From the IMG/VR virus record IMGVR_UViG_3300019093_001482, positions 1 through 60,741 of that record: DNA of 60,741 nt. One strand, written 5' to 3'. Position 1 is the first letter of the stretch. Each line of letters starts with the position of its first letter. The notes below the pieces were generated by a model, which was given only the letters and a program-made list of their open reading frames with translations, ran no database searches and had not been told where the DNA came from. Shown here one piece after another: positions 16,688 through 26,079 of this stretch. The DNA is from a virus. The position numbers and the translations under genes are program-made.

Positions 16688-18913
16688 TCAACCACAAAGA
16701 TAGATACAAGCGACCAACTTAACTTCATTGGTATCAGAGAATGTTGCTGCTTCCCGGACCCTGGCAACTGTGCAGTTTCGAATTAAGTCATCAGCCTGGC
16801 GCATGCCTTTGCCGCGTATTGAGCTAGTCACAATCAAATCACCAGCCTCAATATTCCCGTTTTCACCACAAACATTAAGTTGCCCTTCTCCAACAGAATT
16901 GACCGTCAAGAGATCGTAGTTCAGAAGGTACTCAGAAAAGCTTGCTTTCGCCTGAGGAGCCAGCGGATTGCCATCTGTGTCAACAGTAACGGCATTGCGA
17001 TCAATGAATGCGGCAGGCACAATGCTAAACCGGTTCGCCCTGGTATTGAGCACACCCAGTGCTGTCTTTTGCATTGGTCGATCAGAGAGACGCACATCAA
17101 ATATGGTATCGGAAACGCCGTTGCGTTCAGCCAACTGATAATCAACGACGATATCGCCCACGACCATATCCAGGTCCACATCCTTGGGAATAACAGCATC
17201 ATGCGCACCAGTGAATGGGCCAAAAGTCCCACCCTCGTTGTAGAAGCAGCGGCCATCACTCAGGCCAATAATGGCAGATGAAGTGACAATGCCATTTCCC
17301 CCACCATAGGCGCGGAAAGCATGTCCACCATAGACGTTTCGCGCCCAGAGAGCAGAGAAACCGGATCCTTGAGACATGAATGTCCCGGCGTACCCACTTT
17401 GGGAAAACGCAGTGAGACCGTCGCCACCGCTCTGACTGAAAAGATAAAGCCCTGACCCAGTTCCCTGGTTGAATATCGAAGCTGCAGGCCCAACCCCAGC
17501 AACCCGGCTGACATTCCAACCGGACTGATTAAATGGTGCAGGTGCGCTGGCGTCCGGACCGATAGAAACGCGAGAGCTGCTGGAAGGGACAACTATGGTT
17601 CCTGCCGTCAACTTAGCAGCAGACAAAGTGCCATCTACAAGAAGATTGCCATCAATCACAACACCAACAGGCTCCCAGGAAACACCTGTCCAGTATTTAG
17701 TCGTGGCCGTTGTGGATGTACTCAGAGTGACCGTATCACCAATGACTTTGTCGGGCTTGCCAGTGGCGTTCTGCACGACTGCAGAAGCAGTCGCGTCGTT
17801 CCATAGGCCACTGCCATAAAGCGTAACGGTTCCCCTGGTGCCTGCTTCAAGATAAACCTGCCAGCCTGTGCCATTGTGAATATAGGTTATACCGTTGCTC
17901 GTGTTGCGATAGACGTTGTTCTTTGTTCCGTTTGGTGCAGACGCGAAGGCACCGATGAACGTGATGGCTGGAGTAGATGCATTGTAAGCCAACTGCTCAA
18001 ACGTCAGCCCACCACCCGTATTGATGCGAACGCTGCCATTCATATAGATACCATTGACATCAGCGCCAAAGGGACTTACCTTGCCATTCGCTGCAAAGAA
18101 AGCCAGTTGATCTGCATTGATCAAGAACTGTGATATGGCAGGCTGGCCCACAGGTGCATCAACCGCCAGCACAAAACCGGCGAACTTGCCATTGGCGTCT
18201 ATCTTGACTGTGTACGTGCCGGACAGGCCGTTGATGCGATCCGCAGTAGCAACAAGTTTCTGCTCTACTGTGACGCCAGTACCACCAAAATTGTCTAACC
18301 TGGCTCTAACTTGCGTGATTTGTCCAGCCTGCGCTTTATCCTTTGTTGCAGAAGCAAATGCCAAAGTCCGTACGCCCGACTGCGCGCTATCGACACTTGC
18401 AGTTATTTCCTGAAGGCGCATAGCAAACGAACGGCTCTGATTCTGGATGATCGTATCCATCTCGCGTATCGCGGCCCCAAACTCCTTCGCCACATCGGCC
18501 AGGTCACGTGAGAGCGCTGCGCGTACTTCATCTGGAAATTCGGCAAGGCTTTCTGGGCTATTGATGCGCTGAAAAAGTTCCTTGAATGCTCGCGAGTTTC
18601 GGATTTGGGTTTCGAGCGTTGAGCGCATGCCCTGGCCACCATTGATGATGGTTGTGCCTTGTACCGCTCCGTCCGCCTGATTAAATATCCAGTTACCACC
18701 ACGGTCAAAAGCAATCAGGCCGACATTCCAGAGGTCACGCCAGGTCACCACTTTTTCGTACTTGGAACCCCGTCGCCCTTCCCTGGTTTCCAGTATTTCC
18801 TTGATCTTGTTGACAGCACTAACCAAAGATCCTTCTGATACTGTGGGTATAGATGGAAGATTCGGAGCTTCGCCAGATGGAGCGTTTTTTTCGCTGTCGA
18901 TAGGTGTCGCCAT
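16688..18913 (-). CDS. Large tail fibre/tip protein with DUF1983-like domain
   Basis: The protein has 741 residues. Residues 1-150 are helical (coiled coil). Residues 210-270 carry the pattern SGTYTVKIDANGKFAGF followed by FLINADQLAF, typical of the DUF1983 central domain of lambda J-like tail-tip proteins. The middle has Ser/Gly/Thr-rich fibre repeats (SGGDGLTAFSQSGYAGTF). The C-terminal region (from about 560) begins FGPFTGAHD, a motif I associate with C-terminal fibre domains of phages. Its start overlaps the upstream stop (TAATG). Likely role: receptor-binding or tip structure. Exact attachment site is not deducible. Confidence 0.75.
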   Translation of the reverse strand: MATPIDSEKNAPSGEAPNLPSIPTVSEGSLVSAVNKIKEILETREGRRGSKYEKVVTWRDLWNVGLIAFDRGGNWIFNQADGAVQGTTIINGGQGMRSTLETQIRNSRAFKELFQRINSPESLAEFPDEVRAALSRDLADVAKEFGAAIREMDTIIQNQSRSFAMRLQEITASVDSAQSGVRTLAFASATKDKAQAGQITQVRARLDNFGGTGVTVEQKLVATADRINGLSGTYTVKIDANGKFAGFVLAVDAPVGQPAISQFLINADQLAFFAANGKVSPFGADVNGIYMNGSVRINTGGGLTFEQLAYNASTPAITFIGAFASAPNGTKNNVYRNTSNGITYIHNGTGWQVYLEAGTRGTVTLYGSGLWNDATASAVVQNATGKPDKVIGDTVTLSTSTTATTKYWTGVSWEPVGVVIDGNLLVDGTLSAAKLTAGTIVVPSSSSRVSIGPDASAPAPFNQSGWNVSRVAGVGPAASIFNQGTGSGLYLFSQSGGDGLTAFSQSGYAGTFMSQGSGFSALWARNVYGGHAFRAYGGGNGIVTSSAIIGLSDGRCFYNEGGTFGPFTGAHDAVIPKDVDLDMVVGDIVVDYQLAERNGVSDTIFDVRLSDRPMQKTALGVLNTRANRFSIVPAAFIDRNAVTVDTDGNPLAPQAKASFSEYLLNYDLLTVNSVGEGQLNVCGENGNIEAGDLIVTSSIRGKGMRQADDLIRNCTVARVREAATFSDTNEVKLVACIYLCG

Positions 18914-21561
18914 TACTGTACTGCCTTCAATTCTTCTGTGGTCGAAGTCAAAACAACGCTATTCACCCATACATCCGTGGTGATGACGATTTGAAATTCG
19001 CGGTAGCGGCCAGGTGGCAAGCGCACCGGCTTCTTATCCGTCATCACCCTGGTGCACCACAAGACATCCTCGGCATAGATATCGACTTTCACCGTACCTG
19101 GCTGGGCATTGACGTGCAGCCATGCCAGTGGCGCATGCTTGCTGAATCTGAATATCTTGGACTTCCAGACTGAAGTCATCCGGGGGCCAGTGGTCGGAAT
19201 AAAATCATTGATACTTGATCCAGACAGCACAAACAGCGTATCTGTTGACTTGTCCGAGTACGCAGCGTCAGCCATGCCGCCATGTTCCACCAGCGTCTTG
19301 TTTGCCAGGTCAAACACCAGGCAGCCACGTTGACCAGAAAGGTTGGTGTAAAACGCATGGTAGCGGCCATCATATTCAGCCGCGAACATGCTGGACGGAT
19401 TGTATTTATTCCAATCTGCCTTCGATATCATGTCACCAGTGAATACCTGAGCGTCCCCACCTTCCACGGCAACCAGGCCGTCAGGTGATGCATAGATGAC
19501 CGAGCCACCGATTGCCACCATCGAGCGCTTGGATACGCAGGACTGGTTGCGCGGCAGTTTCTCAGCAGACAGACTGCCAGAATCGACGCCAGTTACCAGG
19601 TAAGGCACACCCGTTGTGGTGACCACCGCCGTTTGCCCGGCAACAGCAATGCCAACAATGGGATACTCCAGCGGGATATCGTATTTAGCTGGCCAGGCGT
19701 AAGGTGCGTACGGCTCGCAGGCATGCAAGGTGGCATCGGTAAAGCCCAGCATAATGCCGTTTGGCATGCCCACAAGCCCCTTTAAGTCTTCAAGTGGCTC
19801 ATCCCAGCCGAATGTTGGGCAAGGCTCATTGAGCTGCGTTCCTGGCACTTTGTCGTCAATGTTGACCTTCTCTGCTGGGTATTCCCCCAGCAACAGAAAT
19901 GCCGAAGTGTTCGATCCTGATGCACTTCTGTACACACGGCGCTTGGTGATATTGCGCCCGCCTGGCGCACCTGGCAGAACAAGCTTGCTGGTATCGTTCT
20001 GATCAAGTTCAATGATGTTGGACACAGGGGACGGAGCAGACTCTTCGCCCCAGTCAGTGACCTCGGTAAAAACGTAAGCCCGCGCAGTGACAATAGGAAT
20101 TTCGCCTTCTGGCATGGCACCACCCATATCGCCTTCGAACAGGGCTGCAATTTTCTTTTCAGTGCCATCGAGCAGGGTTTTAGACATGGCTTCGATAGAC
20201 TTGACCAGGCTTTCCAGTTCACTCTGCAGGGCTATCATGGTTTGAGTAACGTTGTTTCCGCCCACACCAGTAATGCTACTCAATGCTGAAGATCCCAAAT
20301 CAGCCACGCCGGATATGGGCATGCGTAATTTGGCGACTTCGGTAACGAGCTGCTCACAGATCTCGCTGGATGCGGCAGCAATTTCGCTGGCGTCCCTGCG
20401 CGCATCTGGTGATGGTGCCAGCAACTCAGCGGCGAGCCAGGTTTTCATGGCCGGCACGTTGACGGTCTTGCTGCCGTCTGACTGCTTGACTATAAAGCCG
20501 GTGATCGTTGTCGTGGCCTGGCCAACTGATAGCCCTCGATTGACTTGCCAGCTATCCGCACGGCGCACCACATCCAGCGCGGCAGAGGCAATAGCCGCAT
20601 CAAGCGCTGCGACTGTTTCGGATTTTGTGTAATAACTATCTACCGTCCCCTTCGTGGCACTGGTCACGGTCGTAGGGTTCACCACCAAATCAACAAACGA
20701 CCGCTTTGCCGCCTTGATTTTGGCAACAATTGGGACAATTTCTTTGTCTCGCGATGTGAAATAAGTCTCCACAGCGTCAACAAAATCAGTTACTTGCTCA
20801 TGAGTGAAAAGCTTTGTCCCCTCTTTTGCCGTCGTGTCTGGGGATGGAATTGCAGTTAGGGAAGTAGTCAGTTTCGATTTATCCAGAATCCACACCCCCG
20901 CGCGCACAAACAAACCAACATACAGGCCGACCGCGTCAGAGCGGTACTTGAGATCAGCCGACATCAAATTCACATCGCTTGGGGTATTTGGAATAAATCC
21001 ACCATTTTCTATGCGTCCGCCCCGGATCACGTCGAATTCCCACGGACGTTCTGGAACGGCATGCAAGTCAGCCAAATCAGCATCAGCCAGGCCTTTGTAT
21101 TGCCAGCTAATGGCATCGCGCACGGCATTGGTGATGGTCGTTGGTGCTTTTTTCTTGGCCGCCAGAGCATCATCCGTTGTGAATGACACTTCCTTGACGA
21201 TAGTGACGACTGGTGCGGCCGCTGGTTTAGGCACGCCGAGCTGGCGCACCGTCATACTTGCGTCAGTGACTTTGGGCGCACCATCACCTGTGTAATAAGT
21301 GCGTTCTGTGCTGTCGTTGGGGATTTGCCCGCGCACAAAGTTCACGTCACCACTACGCGTCATGAACGTGGACGAGTTGGCGAACTTGTACAGTGTCTGC
21401 CCTGGGCCCGCACTTCCAACAGTCGCAGGCTGATAGAACTGCCGCAAGCTGCTGAAACGTGTATCCACATTTTTCGCATGCACCGCAATGTTGTCCATCA
21501 GGTCGTGAGGCTCGGCGCTTGGTGCCATGCCTCCGAAGCCACGTATCTGAATAACAGCCAT
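18913..21561 (-). CDS. Large tail structural protein, propeller-like
   Basis: Product of 882 residues. The N-terminus (IQIRGFGGMAPSAEPHDL, then RFSSLRQFYQP) matches what is seen in podovirus-like proteins often called tail tubular or stabilisation proteins: a short arm followed by repeats of measured values. Middle repeats such as NGIMLGFTDATLHACEPY, GQTAVVTTTGVPYLVTG and GSVIYASPDGLVAVEGG look like blades of a beta-propeller. A helical insertion of about 300 residues (190-480) separates the first strands from the rest. It ends with TAATG coupling to the tip protein gene. I infer a tail-tube or nozzle component. Confidence 0.7.
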   Translation of the reverse strand: MAVIQIRGFGGMAPSAEPHDLMDNIAVHAKNVDTRFSSLRQFYQPATVGSAGPGQTLYKFANSSTFMTRSGDVNFVRGQIPNDSTERTYYTGDGAPKVTDASMTVRQLGVPKPAAAPVVTIVKEVSFTTDDALAAKKKAPTTITNAVRDAISWQYKGLADADLADLHAVPERPWEFDVIRGGRIENGGFIPNTPSDVNLMSADLKYRSDAVGLYVGLFVRAGVWILDKSKLTTSLTAIPSPDTTAKEGTKLFTHEQVTDFVDAVETYFTSRDKEIVPIVAKIKAAKRSFVDLVVNPTTVTSATKGTVDSYYTKSETVAALDAAIASAALDVVRRADSWQVNRGLSVGQATTTITGFIVKQSDGSKTVNVPAMKTWLAAELLAPSPDARRDASEIAAASSEICEQLVTEVAKLRMPISGVADLGSSALSSITGVGGNNVTQTMIALQSELESLVKSIEAMSKTLLDGTEKKIAALFEGDMGGAMPEGEIPIVTARAYVFTEVTDWGEESAPSPVSNIIELDQNDTSKLVLPGAPGGRNITKRRVYRSASGSNTSAFLLLGEYPAEKVNIDDKVPGTQLNEPCPTFGWDEPLEDLKGLVGMPNGIMLGFTDATLHACEPYAPYAWPAKYDIPLEYPIVGIAVAGQTAVVTTTGVPYLVTGVDSGSLSAEKLPRNQSCVSKRSMVAIGGSVIYASPDGLVAVEGGDAQVFTGDMISKADWNKYNPSSMFAAEYDGRYHAFYTNLSGQRGCLVFDLANKTLVEHGGMADAAYSDKSTDTLFVLSGSSINDFIPTTGPRMTSVWKSKIFRFSKHAPLAWLHVNAQPGTVKVDIYAEDVLWCTRVMTDKKPVRLPPGRYREFQIVITTDVWVNSVVLTSTTEELKAVQ

Positions 21562-21563
21562 AT

Positions 21564-21974
21564 TTACCGGTTACTTTCTGCGCCCTTGATCTTTTCCAGG
21601 GTGCGCATACCACCAAGGCCCAACATACCCAGTAAAACAGAAGACATTTCTGTAAAGTCCAGCACTGGCATAACGATAGGATGGCCAGCTGCAGCCAGCA
21701 CAAATGCACCTATGGGAGCCAGGACAAACTTGTACGCAAAGGCAGCACCGCACACCCAGCCAATGAACGGTCTCCAGCCAGCAACAAACGTGCTGGAGCT
21801 GGCAGCTTCGACCTTGTTGATTTCCATCTGCCCTGCAATCTGCGCAAGTTCGCCAGACTGCTGTAGCTTGATCAGTTCCAGTTTCGCACTGGCTGCCTGA
21901 GCCGGGTCTGGCCACAAACGGTCAATGACCTTGCCGCCGATATCCAGTACCGCGCTGAGAGGATCGAGTGCCAT
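21564..21974 (-). CDS. Holin, 3TM GTA-type family
   Basis: The protein has 136 residues. It begins with an amphipathic helix (LSAVLDIGGKVIDRLWPDP), continues with a charged helix rich in Gln and Glu, and then has hydrophobic segments around FIGWVCGAAFAYKFVLAPIGA and a third near SSVLLGMLGLGG. This layout fits the three-helix holin family found in gene transfer agents and phages (GTA_holin_3TM). It lies directly downstream of the endolysin gene in the lysis cassette. It should form the inner-membrane lesion that times lysis. Confidence 0.8.
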   Translation of the reverse strand: MALDPLSAVLDIGGKVIDRLWPDPAQAASAKLELIKLQQSGELAQIAGQMEINKVEAASSSTFVAGWRPFIGWVCGAAFAYKFVLAPIGAFVLAAAGHPIVMPVLDFTEMSSVLLGMLGLGGMRTLEKIKGAESNR

Positions 21975-21988
21975 GATGCTTCCTTTCG

Positions 21989-22405
21989 CTATTGAATCTT
22001 TTTACCTGCCTGCAAATCAGCCAGGGTTAAACCACCGGTGTACTGGCAATGTGCCAGTTCTTTAAAACTCTTCCAGCGTCCTGCCCACTCCAACCCGACA
22101 CTTTCGGCAATCACACCGCAACGTTCAAACGTGCGGGTGTCATCCCATTGCGCCTTGCCATTGACGATAGGCACAAAGTCAAAAGCGCACCCATAGTTGT
22201 GCCAGGACTGGCCAGCCTTTGCTTTTGTCACGATCTTGCCTGGTGCTGTTCGTCCCTGAGCATACAAAGCGGCTTGTGCTTCGTTGTCACGCAGGGTGGA
22301 AGTGATCAGCACGTCGATTCCTGACTTCTTGCACGCACCGACAAATGCAGATGCCTTGGCTGCCACGACCGGCAGCAAGTCCGCTAAGTCACGACTGTTT
22401 TTCAT
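21989..22405 (-). CDS. Endolysin, M15-family peptidase (L-Ala-D-Glu/D-Ala type)
   Basis: A 138-residue protein. The zinc-binding set of M15 VanY-like peptidases is visible: SWHNYGCAFDF gives H69 and D76, and LAHC gives H119; R39 in the TSTLRD motif and the ARG-type loop before it also fit. This family cleaves peptidoglycan stem peptides. There is no signal peptide, so release should depend on the adjacent holin. Its ATG overlaps the upstream stop (TAATG). Length is usual for single-domain phage endolysins. Confidence 0.85.
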   Translation of the reverse strand: MKNSRDLADLLPVVAAKASAFVGACKKSGIDVLITSTLRDNEAQAALYAQGRTAPGKIVTKAKAGQSWHNYGCAFDFVPIVNGKAQWDDTRTFERCGVIAESVGLEWAGRWKSFKELAHCQYTGGLTLADLQAGKKIQ

Positions 22406-22653
22406 TATTTCCTCTCAATTAAACGATCCAGCTTGTTGTTGATTTCCTTCAGATCTTCCCGAACGGTCTTCTTATTTTCGACAATTTCATTGTCCTGGCG
22501 AGTATCGATGACTCGTTGTGCCGCCCTCGCTTCTTCCAGTACCAGGACCCGTTTATCCATGGCCTGCCACATAGCCACGCCTGACACGATTAAACTGATC
22601 AGCGTCAGCAGATGCCCGATATTGTCGAGGATTAGTTTTCTTGTATCGCTCAT
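22405..22653 (-). CDS. Small one-helix membrane protein of the lysis cassette
   Basis: Eighty-two residues: one transmembrane helix at about 12-32 (IGHLLTLISLIVSGVAMWQ) followed by a charged coiled coil (EARAAQRVIDTRQDNEIVE) ending in KLDRLIERK. It immediately precedes the endolysin. It could be a second holin, an antiholin or an i-spanin-like protein. No overlapping Rz1-type lipoprotein was seen. The family is not certain. Confidence 0.65.
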   Translation of the reverse strand: MSDTRKLILDNIGHLLTLISLIVSGVAMWQAMDKRVLVLEEARAAQRVIDTRQDNEIVENKKTVREDLKEINNKLDRLIERK

Positions 22654-22678
22654 AGTCCTTGCCCGTAGTTGATTAGCG

Positions 22679-23122
22679 TTAAGCCGGCTGAAGCTGCGGG
22701 AACATGGACTTGAGAATTACGCTAAGCGCATTTGGTGAAAATCTGTACGGCTCCAATAATCCAAGCGCCTCGCCAAGAATCTCAGAACAGAAAGACTTAC
22801 CGTCGTCATCCCCCACAGCAGATATGACGAAATGTACATTACCGAGAAGGTCATATCTATCACCCTGCTTTTTCTCGAAAACGGCCAGCGCATGAGGTTC
22901 AAAATGTGCGGGCAGATAAATGAAATCCCAGTGTGTGGGATCGTATTCAATCCACTTAAAGCGTACGCCGCCATCCATGTATGAGGCAGAAGCAGACACT
23001 CCAGAACTGAAAACAAGCTCACAATGACTGTATGGCCCGCGTGTCCACCAGCGCACACAACGGTTATAGATACCCGGGACACCTGGCCGCACTCCCTTGT
23101 AAAACGCTGCCCTGAATGCCAT
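22679..23122 (-). CDS. Permuted papain-like (YiiX/NlpC-P60-type) hydrolase
   Basis: The protein has 147 residues. The segment GPYSHCELVFS supplies a histidine (H33) after the N-terminal strand, and KSFCSEILGEALGL supplies the cysteine (C112) at the start of a helix. This His-first, Cys-later order is the permuted papain fold of YiiX-like proteins, which hydrolyse amide or thioester bonds. It lies at the head of the lysis cassette, so a role in cell-wall degradation or in virion function during entry is plausible. The substrate is unknown. Confidence 0.7.
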   Translation of the reverse strand: MAFRAAFYKGVRPGVPGIYNRCVRWWTRGPYSHCELVFSSGVSASASYMDGGVRFKWIEYDPTHWDFIYLPAHFEPHALAVFEKKQGDRYDLLGNVHFVISAVGDDDGKSFCSEILGEALGLLEPYRFSPNALSVILKSMFPQLQPA

Positions 23123-23124
23123 GC

Positions 23125-23763
23125 TTACTCTCCAAATGTTTCGGGCCAGCCTGCCGAGAAGTCATAGCCTGCTGGGTCTGCCGACGCCTCAACCTGTGCG
23201 ATATGGAAGGCTGCTCGCGAAAATGCGAGAACATCCAGTGTTTTCGTGGCGGTGAAAACAGCGGTGGCAAGCTCTATGGTGGTTGGCACGATGCTACCGT
23301 CCATAGTCGTCCATGGAATCGGCTGCATCGCGACGCCAAGCAGCATCCGGTCCATAATCAGTGCCATCCACTGCGTACGCGAGTAGGTGTCGGTGTGTAT
23401 CCATTTCCCGTTGACCTTGACACCGTTGAATTTACGGCGGTCTCTTTCAGCCTTGATCAAATTTGTTTTTAACTCAATGATGGAGTTTCTGACTTCTGCT
23501 ATTTCAGATTCTGACTTAGCTAAAATTTTCCATTTCTGAAGCCACAATCCGCCTACGTTGATGGCCCCATCGCGCACAACTGTTTTATCAAAACTCACTG
23601 TTGGCTTTGCCACTTCAACAGTTGTCGTCACTCTAAACAGACTTGTTTCTTCGGGCGTAAGCTTAGATACTTCGCAATAGTGCGATGCATCCCATTCAAT
23701 GGGTATATTGGTTTCCAAAATGCGGCCAAAACTTCCATCCGCGTTGATCTGAATGTATTCCAT
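23125..23763 (-). CDS. Tail-associated protein with DUF4376-like C-terminus
   Basis: Product of 212 residues. The N-terminal part begins with a beta hairpin (YIQINADGSFGRIL) like phage fibre-assembly or baseplate accessory proteins. The C-terminal 100 residues read NGKWIHTD, RTQWMALIMD, then IPWTTMDGSIV and LTATKTLDV-like text followed by AFHIAQ, the usual pattern of DUF4376. In related phages this domain is found at fibre ends or in chaperones. It follows the propeller gene by 9 nt. The role is inferred from position and domain only. Confidence 0.7.
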   Translation of the reverse strand: MEYIQINADGSFGRILETNIPIEWDASHYCEVSKLTPEETSLFRVTTTVEVAKPTVSFDKTVVRDGAINVGGLWLQKWKILAKSESEIAEVRNSIIELKTNLIKAERDRRKFNGVKVNGKWIHTDTYSRTQWMALIMDRMLLGVAMQPIPWTTMDGSIVPTTIELATAVFTATKTLDVLAFSRAAFHIAQVEASADPAGYDFSAGWPETFGE

Positions 23764-23772
23764 TAATACACC

Positions 23773-24663
23773 TTAAGGAGAAGTGTAGATTCGTCCACCA
23801 TAGTCACAGGCGACCAGCTTGGCACCGTCACTTGAAGAACAAACAGAGAACCAGTTCCGATTAGAATCTGATGCGATTGGCGTTAGCCCAGAATCTACAG
23901 ACGTATATAGTTTCCCGTCACGCACGCAGGCAGCTATATTATTTCCATCACTTGACGATGCTACGCAAAACCACCTTCTAATTGAATCTCTTGGATTCCA
24001 TGTTGCTCCTGAGTCGTTAGATATGTAAAGATACTCACCGTCACCACACGCGGCCAATTTGGTGCCATCGCTCGAAGAAGCGACGGAGCCCCAGTTCCGT
24101 ATGGAGTCCCGTGCAGCCCAGGTGGCTCCGGAATCTGTGGAAGTGTAAATTTGCCCTCCATGCACGCAGGCGACTAACTTCACCCCATCGCTCGATGATG
24201 CAACTGAACTCCAGTCCCTATTCGAATCTTTAGGATTCCACGTGACACCTGAATTTGTAGACACGTAGAGTTGCCCTCCTCTCTCACATGCGACTAATTT
24301 AGCCCCGTCGCTTGACGACGCAATTGAAGTCCAATTGCGCGCAGAATCGCGTGCATTCCATGTTGAACCTGAGTCCGTAGAAGTATAAATTTGCCCGCCA
24401 TACGCACAAGCAACTAATTTAGTGCCGTCGTTTGACGATGCCACGCCATACCAGTTTGCAAATGGTGTGGATGAATTAATTGTCCATGTGACACCAGAAT
24501 CTGCAGAGAGGTATATTCTTCCTACATTTAATGCAGCGATCAGTTTTACCCCATCACCAGACGATGCAACACGATGCCAGTCCCTACTGGTGTCGCGAGG
24601 AGTCCATGTTTTTGGCAATAATGCCGAGGCAACCGACAAGAAAAACTGTTGTAGCGCGCCCAT
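23773..24663 (-). CDS. Seven-unit beta-propeller (BNR/Asp-box-like) tail protein
   Basis: A protein of 296 residues; ATG chosen because it overlaps the upstream stop as TAATG. After a short hydrophobic start (LQQFFLSVASALLP) come seven units of about 40-42 residues with the pattern W-x-S-V-A-S-S-S-D-G-x-K-L-V-A-C, then G-G-x-I-Y-T-S, then D-S-G-x-T-W-N-x-(R/K)-D-S. The last unit stops after IYTSP. The missing strand is supplied by the N-terminal TWTPRDTSRD, the usual way a seven-blade propeller is closed. S-x-D-x-G-x-T-W is the Asp-box signature. Likely a glycan- or receptor-binding tip protein. Near-identical units imply recent duplication. Confidence 0.75.
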   Translation of the reverse strand: MGALQQFFLSVASALLPKTWTPRDTSRDWHRVASSGDGVKLIAALNVGRIYLSADSGVTWTINSSTPFANWYGVASSNDGTKLVACAYGGQIYTSTDSGSTWNARDSARNWTSIASSSDGAKLVACERGGQLYVSTNSGVTWNPKDSNRDWSSVASSSDGVKLVACVHGGQIYTSTDSGATWAARDSIRNWGSVASSSDGTKLAACGDGEYLYISNDSGATWNPRDSIRRWFCVASSSDGNNIAACVRDGKLYTSVDSGLTPIASDSNRNWFSVCSSSDGAKLVACDYGGRIYTSP

Positions 24664-25556
24664 TATGTCAACCCCACGCCCGATATAATCCATTCAGTTG
24701 AAGTTATCTTCAGGGCAGTCGCCAGACCATTTGCTGCGAGAGTCCGGCTGCCAGTCGTTCCTGCTCCTGCAATACGCATTACGTCCGAGGTAATCGCTAT
24801 TGTTACAACTCCCGCTGAAGCCTGATTGACGAAAGTAAGAGCCGTACCAATAGGAAACGCCACAGAGCTGTTGGCTGGAATAGTAAATGTCCGTGCGGTG
24901 TTGTCAGATGTGGGGTGCAAAATGTGCTTGTTTGCGTCGTTCAAAACCAGCGTATATGCTGCGCTCTGGCTATTTTGAGGGATATTTGCATATCCAACAG
25001 CAACGTCACCGCTACCAAGCAAACTATTGCTATTCACCGTCTTTATACTTGTGCCGGACACTAAGGTGCTTTGCTTGCCTGCTAAGCTCGTGACAGCATC
25101 TGAGATTTGCTTTTGCAAGTAACCGATGGCCTGCAACACCGTATCGGCAGCAGTAACGGCCTGGTTCGTGGCGATATTCAAACCAGTCAAAACTACTGAC
25201 AATACTCTTGCCGCCGAAAAATATTTATTGGTTGCACCTTCTGAAATCGAATCAGTCGACATTGCACCCGCAGTCAAACGCAAGGCAATATTGTCACCGC
25301 TCGCATAGGAGGCTGCTGCACTGCCCTCCTGGGCACGGACGATCGTCAACACATCGCCAGACCTAGCCGTGCACTTGACAATTTCGATGGTCGATTCGGT
25401 TATGCCGCTGAGTTTATACAGGGTGGCTATAAAGTAGTCGCCTCCCGTAGGGTTGGGGAAGCGGCTGCCTTCTCCATTAGCGACAGTCAGGCTAGTGGCC
25501 ACATTGGTGATGGCGACTGCTAGGGTCGACTGAGCATTGTTGCTGAATAATTGCAT
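24663..25556 (-). CDS. Tail fibre protein
   Basis: The protein has 297 residues. The N-terminus (LFSNNAQSTLAVAITNVATS, then GEGSRFPNP) is a common start of phage tail fibre or collar proteins that attach to the particle. A helical stretch (VLQAIGYLQKQISDAVTSL) follows, then a Ser/Thr/Gly-rich beta part ending ITSTEWIISGVGLT. It is coupled to the propeller gene by TAATG, which suggests that the two products work together in a stoichiometric complex. Confidence 0.7.
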   Translation of the reverse strand: MQLFSNNAQSTLAVAITNVATSLTVANGEGSRFPNPTGGDYFIATLYKLSGITESTIEIVKCTARSGDVLTIVRAQEGSAAASYASGDNIALRLTAGAMSTDSISEGATNKYFSAARVLSVVLTGLNIATNQAVTAADTVLQAIGYLQKQISDAVTSLAGKQSTLVSGTSIKTVNSNSLLGSGDVAVGYANIPQNSQSAAYTLVLNDANKHILHPTSDNTARTFTIPANSSVAFPIGTALTFVNQASAGVVTIAITSDVMRIAGAGTTGSRTLAANGLATALKITSTEWIISGVGLT

Positions 25557-25557
25557 A

Positions 25558-26079
25558 TCAAGATTCCCTTACTTTGATGATCAGCTCGTCTTGCATAGTC
25601 CGGCCTTCGCTGGTAATCGCGGTGAGCTCCGCCTTGTAGCTATTCCCATCCAGCCCGCCAACGAAGACGATCCGTATCCGCTGGTCGCCAGGAGCAGCCA
25701 CGATAATGCCGGTGGCACTCGCCTCTACGATCCAGTTCCCGGCAGAGCGAACCAGAATTGAAGAGCCACGCGCCGGTATGTTTGTCGCTCCTACAGATAT
25801 CGCTGCAGATTGATTGGTATTCCCGACATACAGCGTGTATCCGTCCGCTGCATCCGCTGGCAGCGTGACTGAAGAATTGGTCCGCAAAGTCTTGCGGTCA
25901 TCCGCCGCCGTCGCCGTGTAGGGCGCAAAAAGGACCATCAGTCCTTTCGACTTCCCGTTATGCGTGACAACCTGGTGCCCCGACGTAATACTGTCCGTGG
26001 CAGCCATGTCTGCCGCAAATTGGATGGCATAAATTTCCACCTCAATCGGCTGTTTAGTGAATTTTTCTAAAATTGCCAT
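25558..26079 (-). CDS. Tail-associated structural protein, unknown family
   Basis: Product of 173 residues, soluble and beta-rich (GYTLYVGNTNQSAAISVGAT and GSSILVRSAGNWIVEASAT). No catalytic motif or membrane segment. It is packed between two structural genes with 1-nt gaps or overlaps, so it is almost certainly part of the virion module. I do not recognise the family. Confidence 0.65.
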   Translation of the reverse strand: MAILEKFTKQPIEVEIYAIQFAADMAATDSITSGHQVVTHNGKSKGLMVLFAPYTATAADDRKTLRTNSSVTLPADAADGYTLYVGNTNQSAAISVGATNIPARGSSILVRSAGNWIVEASATGIIVAAPGDQRIRIVFVGGLDGNSYKAELTAITSEGRTMQDELIIKVRES

